DNA from: Ramlibacter monticola
GTDB lineage: Bacteria > Pseudomonadota > Gammaproteobacteria > Burkholderiales > Burkholderiaceae_C
NCBI RefSeq assembly: GCF_016722785.1
Contig: NZ_JAEQNE010000003.1
Coordinates: 580,064 to 644,063 of the forward strand
DNA: 64,000 bases
Direction of reading: 5' to 3'
Below are positions 48,313-55,888 of this stretch, piece after piece. Position 1 is the stretch's first letter. Each line of letters starts with the position of its first letter. Below the pieces are notes generated by a model. That model did no database searches. It saw only the letters and a program-made list of their open reading frames with translations, and was not told where the DNA came from. A program made the translations under genes and the position numbers.

Positions 48313-48879
48313 ATGCAGTCTTCGTCGTCGTTCCTCCCCTGGGTGATCTCGGCCGTCGGCCTGTTCTGGGCGGTAGGCGCCTACAACCGGCTGGTGCGCC
48401 TGCGCTCGGAAGCCAACCAGGCCTTCGCCGCGCTCGAATCCGAACTCGCGAAGCAGGTGCACCTGGTGCAGGAGTGCGTGCCGCCGGAGGAGGACCAGGC
48501 GCAGTCGCAGTTCACCGGCGGCAGCGCCTTCTGGGGCGGTTTGCAGGGGGCCGCGGCGCAGATGCAGGCCTCGCTGGCGGCGGCCCGGATCCGCCCGCTG
48601 GACCCGGAGCGCATCGCGGCCCTGGGCGCGGCGCAGGAAGTGCTGAGCATGGCCTGGGACCGCGCGGAGCGCGACGACGCGCACGACCTCGCGGGCCCGC
48701 GCCTGCCGGAGAACTTCAGCGGCGAGCGGCAGCAGATCGTGCGCATGACGCAGGCCGCCATCGAGCATTTCAACCACGCGGTGAATGCGTACAACGAGGC
48801 GATCGCGCAATTCCCGGCGGCATTGCTCGCCTGGATCTTCGGGTTCCAGCCGGGGCGCGGGCTGCGGGCGAGGCATTGA
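48313..48879 (+). CDS. LemA-like membrane protein
   Basis: 188 residues. An N-terminal transmembrane helix (WVISAVGLFWAVGAYN) is followed by YNRLVRLRSEANQAFAALESELAKQVHLVQECV, close to LemA's YNxLVxLRnxVdeAwsdIdvqLkrRhdLIpnLV, and it ends with NHAVNAYNEAIAQFPAALLAWIFGF. This layout matches LemA proteins; their function is not well defined. It is the first gene after the rpoC terminator and may share a transcript with the cytochrome genes. Confidence 0.7.
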   Translation: MQSSSSFLPWVISAVGLFWAVGAYNRLVRLRSEANQAFAALESELAKQVHLVQECVPPEEDQAQSQFTGGSAFWGGLQGAAAQMQASLAAARIRPLDPERIAALGAAQEVLSMAWDRAERDDAHDLAGPRLPENFSGERQQIVRMTQAAIEHFNHAVNAYNEAIAQFPAALLAWIFGFQPGRGLRARH

Positions 48880-48882
48880 GCC

Positions 48883-49191
48883 GTGCGGCGTGTCGCGCTC
48901 GCCCTCGCGGTGACATCGGCCGCCTGCCCGCTGCAGGCGCAGCAGGACACGCTCTACCTGCGCACCCTCGCTTCCAATTGCGCGCAATGCCACGGCACGG
49001 ACGGCCGCACCGCGCCGGGCTCCGCGCTGCCCTCGCTCGCCGGCCAGCCGCGCGACTACCTCCTCGCGCAGCTGCAGGCCTTCAAGGCCGGCACGCGCAC
49101 GTCGACCATCATGCAGCAGCTCGCGCGCGGCTACAGCGACGCGCAGCTGGAACAGCTCGCGGCCTTCTTCGCCGCGCAGCGCAAGCCATGA
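48883..49191 (+). CDS. Small periplasmic cytochrome c
   Basis: 102 residues with a GTG start and signal peptide (MRRVALALAVTSAACPLQAQ). The haem site is C33-AQ-C36-H37, and a likely axial Met is Met77 in TIMQQL. The single-haem class I layout and overlap with the flavoprotein gene suggest it is the electron acceptor of the sulfide dehydrogenase (inference). Confidence 0.88.
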   Translation: MRRVALALAVTSAACPLQAQQDTLYLRTLASNCAQCHGTDGRTAPGSALPSLAGQPRDYLLAQLQAFKAGTRTSTIMQQLARGYSDAQLEQLAAFFAAQRKP

Positions 49192-50450
49192 GGCGGCGCG
49201 CCCTCCTGCACGCCGCCGCCGCGGCGAGCCTCGCGGGCTGCGCGACGGCGCCCGTCCCGGCCACCCCGCGCGTGATCGTGGTCGGCGGCGGCTATGGCGG
49301 CGCGACGGCGGCCAAGTACGTGCGCCTGCTGTCGGAGCGCAGGATCTCCGTCGTGCTGGTCGAACCGAACGCCGACTTCGTCTCCTGCCCGCTGTCGAAC
49401 CTGGTGGTCGGCGGCAGCCGGCAGCTGAGCGACATCACCTCCGGCTACGACGGGCTGGTGCGCCAGGGCGTCACGCTCATGCGGGACACGGTGCGTTCGA
49501 TCGACCCGCAGCTCAGGACGGTCACGCTGGGCAGCGGCGCGAGCCTCGGCTACGAGAAGCTGGTGCTCTCGCCCGGCGTCGACCTGCTGTTCGACGAGAT
49601 CGAAGGCCTGCGCGCGGCGCACGCCAGCGGCCGCGTGCTGCAGGCCTGGAAGGCGGGGCCCGAGACCGTCGCCCTGCGCAAGCAGCTGGAAGCGATGCCC
49701 GATGGCGGCGTCTATGCGATCACGATCCCCGAGCAGCCCTATCGCTGCCCGCCCGGGCCCTACGAGCGTGCGTGCCAGGTCGCCTGGTACTTCAAGGCCG
49801 CCAAGCCGCGCAGCAAGGTGCTGGTGCTCGATGCCAATCCGGACGTGGTCTCCAAGGGCGCGCTGTTCCGGCGCGTATGGGCGGAGCAGTACGGCGGCAT
49901 GGTCGAATACCGGCCGCAGCACAAGGCGCTGGCGGTCGACGAGCGTGCCGGCGTCGTCAGGTTCGAAGTGCAGGAAGACGTGAAGGCCGACGTGCTCAAC
50001 GTGCTGCCGCCGATGCGCGCCGGCGCCATCGCCGTGCAGGCCGGCCTGAACAACATGGCGGGCAAGCGCTGGTGCGGCGTCGATTACCTCGGGTTCGAGT
50101 CCAGCGTCGCCAAGGGCATCCACGTGGTGGGCGACGCGATCCAGGTCGCGCCGGCCATGCCCAAGAGCGGGCACATGGCCAACGCGCATGCGAAGGTCGC
50201 CGCGGCGGCCATCGTCGCGGAGCTTTCCGGCTGGCCCGTGAACCCCGCGCCCATGCTCACCAACACCTGCTACAGCTTCGTCGACGACCAGCGCGTGATC
50301 CACGTCGCGAGCGTGCACGAGTACGTCGCCGCGGAGCGCACCTACAAGGCCGTGGGCGCCTCCGGCGGGGTGAGTGCGGGCCCGAACGAACTGGAGGGCC
50401 GCTACGCCATGAGCTGGGCGCGTAACATCTGGTCCGACACGCTGACCTGA
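49188..50450 (+). CDS. Flavocytochrome c sulfide dehydrogenase flavoprotein (FccB/SoxF-like)
   Basis: 420 residues. The FAD Rossmann motif VIVVGGGYGGATAAK is near the N-terminus, and the two redox-active cysteines are Cys187 in PYRCPPGPYERA and Cys296 in KRWCGVDY. VVGDAIQVAPAMPKSGHMANAHAKV matches the C-terminal signature. The leader MRRRALLHAAAAASLAGC has twin Arg and a lipobox (LAGC), so the protein may be a Tat-exported lipoprotein. The ATG overlaps the cytochrome stop. It oxidises sulfide to sulfur in the periplasm. Confidence 0.9.
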   Translation: MRRRALLHAAAAASLAGCATAPVPATPRVIVVGGGYGGATAAKYVRLLSERRISVVLVEPNADFVSCPLSNLVVGGSRQLSDITSGYDGLVRQGVTLMRDTVRSIDPQLRTVTLGSGASLGYEKLVLSPGVDLLFDEIEGLRAAHASGRVLQAWKAGPETVALRKQLEAMPDGGVYAITIPEQPYRCPPGPYERACQVAWYFKAAKPRSKVLVLDANPDVVSKGALFRRVWAEQYGGMVEYRPQHKALAVDERAGVVRFEVQEDVKADVLNVLPPMRAGAIAVQAGLNNMAGKRWCGVDYLGFESSVAKGIHVVGDAIQVAPAMPKSGHMANAHAKVAAAAIVAELSGWPVNPAPMLTNTCYSFVDDQRVIHVASVHEYVAAERTYKAVGASGGVSAGPNELEGRYAMSWARNIWSDTLT

Positions 50451-51793
50451 TGCATCCACCCATCCCTCTCTGGCGGCAGCTGCAGGCTGCCGCCTCCGTT
50501 TTGGCGTCCGTGCGGCGCGGCGAATCGGCCACGCCGGCGATCGCGCGCGTGGCCCCCGCCGTCCGCCCGGGCGCGCAGGCGCTCGCTTACCACGTCCTGC
50601 GGCAGCTCGCACGCGCCGACGCCCTGCGCCGGCAGCTCGCGAAGAAGGCGCCACCGCCGGCGGCCGACGCGCTGCTGTGCACCGCCCTCGCGCTGGCCTC
50701 GCAGGAGGAGGGCGCCCTCTACGAGCCCTTCACGCTGGTCGACCAGGCGGTCGAGGCCGCCAAACGCAGCAAGGACACGCGTCCGCAGCAGGCCTTCATC
50801 AACGCCTGCCTGCGCCGCTTCCTGCGCGAGCGCGAGGCGCTGCTCGCCGCGATCGAGGGCGACCCGGTCGCGCGCTGGAACCATCCGGCGTGGTGGATCG
50901 CGCTGCTGCAGCGCGACTACCCGGAAGACTGGGAGCAGGTGCTGGAGGTGAACAACACGCCGGCGCCCATGACCCTGCGCGTGAACACGCACAAGATCTC
51001 GCGCGAGCCGCTGCGGGAGCTGCTGGCCGCGCAGCACATCGCCTCCGAGCCGGTGGGCCGGCACGGGCTCATCCTCGACCGGCCGCATGCGGTGGACGCC
51101 ATCCCCGGCTTCGCGGACGGCCTCTGGTCGGTGCAGGACGCCGGCGCCCAACTCGCCGCCGAGCTGCTGCTGGAGCCCTTCGCGCCGGATGCGCCCCTGC
51201 GCATCCTGGATGCCTGCGCCGCTCCCGGCGGCAAGACCGCGCACCTGTGCGAACTGGCGCGCCAGGCCCACATCGTGGCGCTGGACGTCGATCCGGTGCG
51301 CTGCGAGCGCATCCACCAGAACCTGCAGCGGCTGGACCTGCGGGCGGAGGTCCGCACGGCCGATGCCGGCGAGCCTTCCACCTGGTGGGATGGGAAACCC
51401 TTCGACGCGATCCTGCTGGACGCGCCCTGCACCGCTTCCGGCGTGGTGCGCCGCCATCCCGACGTGCGCTGGCTGCGGCGCGAGGCCGACGTGTCGCAGC
51501 TCGCCGCGCAGCAGGAGCGCCTGCTCACTGCGCTCTGGCCGCTGCTCAAGCCGGGTGGTACGCTGGTGTACTGCACCTGCTCCGTGTTCCGCGCCGAGGG
51601 CGACCGGCAGGTCGCGGCGTTTCTTGCACACAACAGCACGGCCCTTTTGCGGCCCGGCCCGGGCCATTTCCTGCCACGAGACCGGTCGCATCCCGAAGGC
51701 GTCCGGGACAATGAGCCACGTGACCACGATGGCTTCTTTTACGCGGTGGTGCAAAAGAGTGCACAGCATGCACCGGCCCCCCCGGAGGCCTAG
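50450..51793 (+). CDS. rsmB: 16S rRNA cytosine-C5 methyltransferase RsmB
   Basis: 447 residues: an N-terminal NusB-like domain (1-140), then a Fmu/Sun SAM domain with CAAPGGKTAHLCELA, DAPCTASGVVRRHPDVRW and the second catalytic Cys in LVYCTCSV. It methylates C967 of 16S rRNA. The start overlaps the upstream stop (TGATG), and its end overlaps the DUF4390 gene by 26 bases. Confidence 0.95.
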   Translation: MHPPIPLWRQLQAAASVLASVRRGESATPAIARVAPAVRPGAQALAYHVLRQLARADALRRQLAKKAPPPAADALLCTALALASQEEGALYEPFTLVDQAVEAAKRSKDTRPQQAFINACLRRFLREREALLAAIEGDPVARWNHPAWWIALLQRDYPEDWEQVLEVNNTPAPMTLRVNTHKISREPLRELLAAQHIASEPVGRHGLILDRPHAVDAIPGFADGLWSVQDAGAQLAAELLLEPFAPDAPLRILDACAAPGGKTAHLCELARQAHIVALDVDPVRCERIHQNLQRLDLRAEVRTADAGEPSTWWDGKPFDAILLDAPCTASGVVRRHPDVRWLRREADVSQLAAQQERLLTALWPLLKPGGTLVYCTCSVFRAEGDRQVAAFLAHNSTALLRPGPGHFLPRDRSHPEGVRDNEPRDHDGFFYAVVQKSAQHAPAPPEA

Positions 51794-52382
51794 GAGCCTT
51801 TTCGCCCTCGTTTTCTGCGTCCTGTTGCTGGCGGGCGGCGGCTGGCGCACGGCCCCGGCCCAGATCCACCTGGCCGAGGTCACCCAGCTGAAGGCCGAGC
51901 GGACCGACGAAGGGGTGCTGCTGAGCGCGGCCGTCCGCTTCGAGCTGCCGCAGGTGGTGGATGATGCGCTGGCGAAGGGCATTCCCATGTACTTCCTCGC
52001 CGAGGCCGCCATCTACCGGGACCGCTGGTACTGGTACGACAAGCGCGTGGCCTTCGCGACGCGCCACATGCGCCTGTCCTTCCAGCCGCTCACGCGGCGC
52101 TGGCGGCTGCAGGTCTCGTCCGCGCCCATCGGCAACTCCGGCCTGGTGCTGGGGCAGATGTTCGACACGCGCGACGATGCGCTGGCCGCCGTCCAGCGCA
52201 TCTCGGGCTGGCACATCGCCGACGCCGCGGCGGTGGACCCCGAGTCCACCCACACCGTCGACTTCCGCTTCCGGCTGGACGTGTCGCAGCTGCCGCGCCC
52301 GTTCCAGATCGGCGCGGTGGGCCAGGCGGACTGGATCATCCTCGCGGTGCGCAACCAGCGCCTGCTGCTGGATCCCAAGTGA
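51768..52382 (+). CDS. DUF4390 domain-containing protein
   Basis: 204 residues. A signal-anchor segment (SLFALVFCVLLLAGGGW) precedes the family features (AEVTQLKAERTDEGVLLSAAVRFELP, FLAEAAIYRDRWYWYDKRVAFATRHMRLSFQPLTRRWRLQVSS). The function is unknown, but it is regularly encoded between rsmB and the NtrY-like kinase. It overlaps both neighbours. Confidence 0.85.
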   Translation: MHRPPRRPRSLFALVFCVLLLAGGGWRTAPAQIHLAEVTQLKAERTDEGVLLSAAVRFELPQVVDDALAKGIPMYFLAEAAIYRDRWYWYDKRVAFATRHMRLSFQPLTRRWRLQVSSAPIGNSGLVLGQMFDTRDDALAAVQRISGWHIADAAAVDPESTHTVDFRFRLDVSQLPRPFQIGAVGQADWIILAVRNQRLLLDPK

Positions 52383-54652
52383 GCGTCCCGCGCCCGCCCG
52401 AAGGCCCTCCGCGCAAGCTGATCGAGAGCTCGCGGGCCTGGCGCTGGGCCATCGTCGTCGGCGTCGCGGTGGCGGCCGGCATCGGCATCGTGCTGATGTT
52501 CCTGCTCACGCAGGCCACCAACAACCGCGAGTTCTACGAGCGCAACTACGGCCGCCTGTTCGTGCTGAACATGGTGGTGGCCGGCGTGCTGCTGGCCGTC
52601 ATCCTGTGGGTGTTCGTGCGGCTCGCCTCGCGTTTGCGGCGCAAGAAGTTCGGCAGCCGGCTGCTGGTGAAGCTGTCGGCGATCTTCACGCTGGTGGGGG
52701 TGGTGCCGGGCGTCCTGATCTACGTGGTGTCGTACCAGTTCGTCTCGCGTTCGATCGAATCCTGGTTCGACGTGAAGGTGGAGGGCGCGCTCGACGCCGG
52801 CCTGAACCTGGGCCGCGCCACGCTGGACACGCTCTCCGCCGACCTCGCCACCAAGACGCGCAGCGCCGCGGGACAGCTGGCCGAGACGGCGGATCCGTCC
52901 GCGGGCCTGGTGCTGGAACGCATGCGCGACCAGCTGGGGGCCTCCGACGTGATCCTCTGGAACGCGGGCGGCCAGATGATCGCGAGCGCCGGCGCCTCGC
53001 GCTTCCAGCTCGCGCCGGAACGGCCGACGCCGCACCAGCTGCGCTCCGTGCGGACGCAGCGCGCCATCACCACGATCGAGGGCCTCGACGATCCCGCCGC
53101 GACCTCGGCCAGCAACGCCCGCATCAAGGCGATCGTGATGGTGCCGCAGCCGAGCCTGGGGCTGCTGGCGGAAGCGCGCTTCCTGCAGGCCACGGTGACG
53201 CTGCCGGCGACGCTGGTGGCCAACGCGATCGCCGTGCAGGAGGCCTACCGGGAATATCAGGAGCGGGCGCTGGCGCGCGAAGGGCTGCGCCGCATGTACA
53301 TCGGCACGCTGACCCTCAGCCTGTTCCTCGCGGTGTTCGGCGCGGTGCTGCTGGCGATCGTCCTCGGCAACCAGCTCGCGCGCCCGCTGCTGCTGCTGGC
53401 CGCCGGCGTGAGCGAAGTGGCCGCGGGCGACCTCTCGCCCAAGCCGGCGCTGCAGGGCAAGGACGAACTGGGCGGCCTCACCCGCGCCTTCGCCGACATG
53501 ACGCAGCAGCTGGCCGAGGCGCGCGCCTTCGTCGACCGAAGCATGGACGAAGTGAGCGCGGCGCGCGGCCACCTGCAGGCCATCCTGGACAACCTGACCG
53601 CCGGCGTGATCGTGTTCGATGCGCAGGGACACATCGAGACCGCCAACCCCGGCGCCGCGGAGATCGTGCACGTGCCGCTGGAGACCTACCAGGGCCAGCT
53701 GCTGGCCGAGGTGCCGGGCCTGGAAGCCTTCGGGGCGGCCGTGCAGCAGCGCTTCGACGACTTCATGCAGGAGCGCACCCACACGATCCTGGTGGACCAC
53801 TGGCAGCAGACCTTCGAATTGAACACGGCGCATGCGGGCGCCGCGGCCAACGTGGTCACGCTGGTCGTGCGCGGCGCGTCTCTCCCGGGCGAGGGCCGGC
53901 TGCTGGTGTTCGACGACATCTCCGAGATCGTCTCGGCCCAGCGGGCGCAGGCCTGGGGCGAAGTCGCGCGCCGGCTGGCGCACGAGATCAAGAACCCGCT
54001 GACGCCGATCCAGCTGTCCGCCGAACGCCTGGAGATGAAGCTCGCGCCCAAGCTGGGCGACGCCGACCGGCCGCTGCTGTCGAAGGCCGTGCACACGATC
54101 GTGGAGCAGGTCGAGTCCATGAAGCGGCTGGTGAACGAGTTCCGCGACTACGCCCGGCTGCCGGCCGCCGAACTCAAGCCGGTGGACCTGAATTCACTGG
54201 TGAACGACGTCCTGCACCTCTATGCGCGCGAGGGCGACCCCTCGCGCAGCGCCTCGCAGGTGCCCGTTCGGGTGGATCTCGACCCCGCTTGTCCGAGGAT
54301 CCTGGGAGATGCGCAGCAATTGCGACAGGTCATCCACAACCTGCTGCAAAACGCGCAAGATGCCACCGAGGGGAGCGCGATCCGCGAAGTCACGGTGCGC
54401 ACGCAGTGGAGCGAAGCGGCGCGGCGGGTCCGCCTGATCGTGCAGGACAGCGGGGCCGGGTTTCCGGAGCACATCCTGAAACGCGCGTTCGAGCCCTATG
54501 TGACCACCAAGGCGAAGGGCACGGGCCTGGGCCTCGCGGTCGTGAAAAAAATCGCGGATGAGCATGGGGCCCGCGTGGATCTGAAGAACCGGATCGCCGA
54601 GGGTGTCATCCGCGGGGCCCAAGTGTCGTTATCATTTGGAGTTGCGAGTTAA
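52379..54652 (+). CDS. NtrY-like sensor histidine kinase
   Basis: 757 residues with a GTG start. Transmembrane helices lie near residues 20-40, 60-85 and 95-120, a periplasmic region and a further helix precede HAMP (NQLARPLLLLAAGVSEVAAGDLSPK). It continues with a PAS domain (ILDNLTAGVIVFDAQGHIETANPGA), the H-box RLAHEIKNPLTPIQ with the phosphoryl His, the N-box (IHNLLQNAQDA), and GTGLGLAVVKKI. It is translated with the DUF4390 gene (overlapping start). It probably phosphorylates the adjacent short regulator. Confidence 0.93.
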   Translation: MSVPRPPEGPPRKLIESSRAWRWAIVVGVAVAAGIGIVLMFLLTQATNNREFYERNYGRLFVLNMVVAGVLLAVILWVFVRLASRLRRKKFGSRLLVKLSAIFTLVGVVPGVLIYVVSYQFVSRSIESWFDVKVEGALDAGLNLGRATLDTLSADLATKTRSAAGQLAETADPSAGLVLERMRDQLGASDVILWNAGGQMIASAGASRFQLAPERPTPHQLRSVRTQRAITTIEGLDDPAATSASNARIKAIVMVPQPSLGLLAEARFLQATVTLPATLVANAIAVQEAYREYQERALAREGLRRMYIGTLTLSLFLAVFGAVLLAIVLGNQLARPLLLLAAGVSEVAAGDLSPKPALQGKDELGGLTRAFADMTQQLAEARAFVDRSMDEVSAARGHLQAILDNLTAGVIVFDAQGHIETANPGAAEIVHVPLETYQGQLLAEVPGLEAFGAAVQQRFDDFMQERTHTILVDHWQQTFELNTAHAGAAANVVTLVVRGASLPGEGRLLVFDDISEIVSAQRAQAWGEVARRLAHEIKNPLTPIQLSAERLEMKLAPKLGDADRPLLSKAVHTIVEQVESMKRLVNEFRDYARLPAAELKPVDLNSLVNDVLHLYAREGDPSRSASQVPVRVDLDPACPRILGDAQQLRQVIHNLLQNAQDATEGSAIREVTVRTQWSEAARRVRLIVQDSGAGFPEHILKRAFEPYVTTKAKGTGLGLAVVKKIADEHGARVDLKNRIAEGVIRGAQVSLSFGVAS

Positions 54653-54764
54653 CAACGGCACCGAGGCCGTGCGCTCGTGAGTGGGGCTCCTGGGAGGGGC
54701 ATGCGTTTCGGGGTCCGATCCGAGCAGACGGACGAACGAGTGGCGGTTTGGGGCAAGAAAGCTG

Positions 54765-55481
54765 ATGGCAAACATACTGGTGGTGGATGACGAACTGGGG
54801 ATCCGCGATCTCCTGTCGGAAATCCTCAACGACGAGGGACATAGCGTCGAACTCGCGGAGAACGCGGCGCAGGCCCGGGCGGCCCGCCAGCGCGTGCGGC
54901 CCGACCTGGTCCTGCTGGACATCTGGATGCCCGACACCGACGGCGTCACGCTGCTGAAGGAATGGTCCTCCAGCGGCCTCCTGAGCATGCCGGTGGTGAT
55001 GATGAGTGGCCATGCCACCATCGAGACGGCGGTGGAGGCAACCAAGATCGGCGCCCACTCCTTCCTGGAGAAGCCGATCACCATGCAGAAGCTGCTGAAG
55101 GCGGTGGAAGCGGGCCTCGCGCGCAACAGCGGGCAGGCCACGCCGACGCTGGTGGCGCGCAAGCCGGGCATGGGCGTGGTGGTGCCGCTGCCGGTGCAGG
55201 AACTGACGGTGGAAGCCGCCATGACGGGCGGCCAGAGCCTGCCGGCCGTTGTGGAGATGGGGCCGCAGGCGCGCCAGGTCTTCGAACTGGACAAGCCCCT
55301 GCGCGACGCGCGCGACGAATTCGAGAAGTGCTACTTCGAGTTCCACCTCGCCAAGGAAGGCGGCTCGATGACGCGCGTGGCGGAGAAGACCGGCCTGGAG
55401 CGCACGCACCTGTATCGCAAGCTGAAGCAGCTGGGCGTGGACCTGTCGCGCGGCAAGCGCAACTCGTCGTCGGCGGCCTGA
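54765..55481 (+). CDS. Short NtrX-like response regulator (receiver plus Fis HTH, no AAA+ domain)
   Basis: 238 residues. The receiver domain (1-120: MANILVVDDELGIRDLLSEIL, LVLLDIWMPDTDG with the phosphoryl Asp, MMSGHATIETAVEATKIGAHSFLEKPI) runs into a linker and a C-terminal Fis-type HTH (VAEKTGLERTHLYRKLKQLGV). The sigma-54 AAA+ domain of canonical NtrX is absent, so it must act without ATP-dependent open-complex formation. The ATG was chosen at the receiver start; upstream 112 bases are noncoding. Confidence 0.9.
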   Translation: MANILVVDDELGIRDLLSEILNDEGHSVELAENAAQARAARQRVRPDLVLLDIWMPDTDGVTLLKEWSSSGLLSMPVVMMSGHATIETAVEATKIGAHSFLEKPITMQKLLKAVEAGLARNSGQATPTLVARKPGMGVVVPLPVQELTVEAAMTGGQSLPAVVEMGPQARQVFELDKPLRDARDEFEKCYFEFHLAKEGGSMTRVAEKTGLERTHLYRKLKQLGVDLSRGKRNSSSAA

Positions 55482-55515
55482 TGTCGAAGCGGGGCGGGGG
55501 CGCTTCCCACCCTGC

Positions 55516-55521
55516 TATAAT
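55516..55521 (+). promoter_or_regulatory. -10 element of the tRNA-Phe promoter
   Basis: TATAAT, perfect consensus, 12 bases before the mature tRNA end; the transcription start is expected near 55528. Confidence 0.75.
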
Positions 55522-55533
55522 CTCTCCTCTCAC

Positions 55534-55609
55534 GGCCCGGTAGCTCAGTTGGTAGAGCAGCGGATTGAAAATCCGCGTGTCGGTGGTTCGATTCCGCCCC
55601 AGGCCACCA
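55534..55609 (+). tRNA. tRNA-Phe (GAA), acceptor stem with a C-A mismatch
   Basis: 76 nt, anticodon GAA in GGATTGAAAATCC, T-loop TTCGATT, encoded CCA. The acceptor is GGCCCGG against CCAGGCC, leaving a C-A mismatch at pair 5-68. The 3' half would pair perfectly with a T at position 5. The adjacent integrase suggests the 3' end is the attachment site and came from the integrated element. Confidence 0.95.
55580..55609 (+). other. Probable attachment site (tRNA-Phe 3' end)
   Basis: The T-arm and acceptor end of tRNA-Phe followed by an integrase gene is the standard attB/attL layout. The exact crossover was not determined, because the second copy is not in the window. Confidence 0.6.
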
Positions 55610-55641
55610 GAATTCAGTTCCTTGTACATCAAGGACTTAGG

Positions 55642-55669
55642 CGGCCTCCTCGTGAGGCCGTTGTCGTTT
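55642..55669 (+). terminator. Hairpin after tRNA-Phe
   Basis: CGGCCTC, CTCGT, GAGGCCG followed by TTGTCGTTT. It could end the tRNA transcript before the integrase gene. Confidence 0.5.
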
Positions 55670-55723
55670 CTGAGGCTCGCCAAGTCGGTTTTCTGGCGCA
55701 GTTTCTGGCAATCGACAGTGGTT

Positions 55724-55781
55724 TGACTGCGCACGAGGCGCGACTGACTGCGCTTGAATGCGCGTCAGCCGTGCTCAAGCG
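55724..55781 (+). repeat. Direct and inverted repeats in the att region
   Basis: TGACTGCGC occurs at 55724-55732 and 55745-55753, spaced 21 bp. CGCTTGA (55752-55758) is inverted as TCAAGCG (55775-55781). Candidate integrase arm or excisionase sites. The rest of 55610-55888 shows no gene. Confidence 0.4.
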
Positions 55782-55888
55782 CTCTGGGTGATTCGGGCCA
55801 GGACAGCCGCAGAAGGGGCCGCAACGGGCCTTTTGCCGGCCAGCCATGACTCGCCGTGCGCACGCAACTTCAGCCCAAGGAGTTGCTG

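Noticed and set aside
55549..55791. An 80-residue frame crossing tRNA-Phe
   Set aside because: It reads through the tRNA and the att region; no ribosome site and no protein-like sequence.
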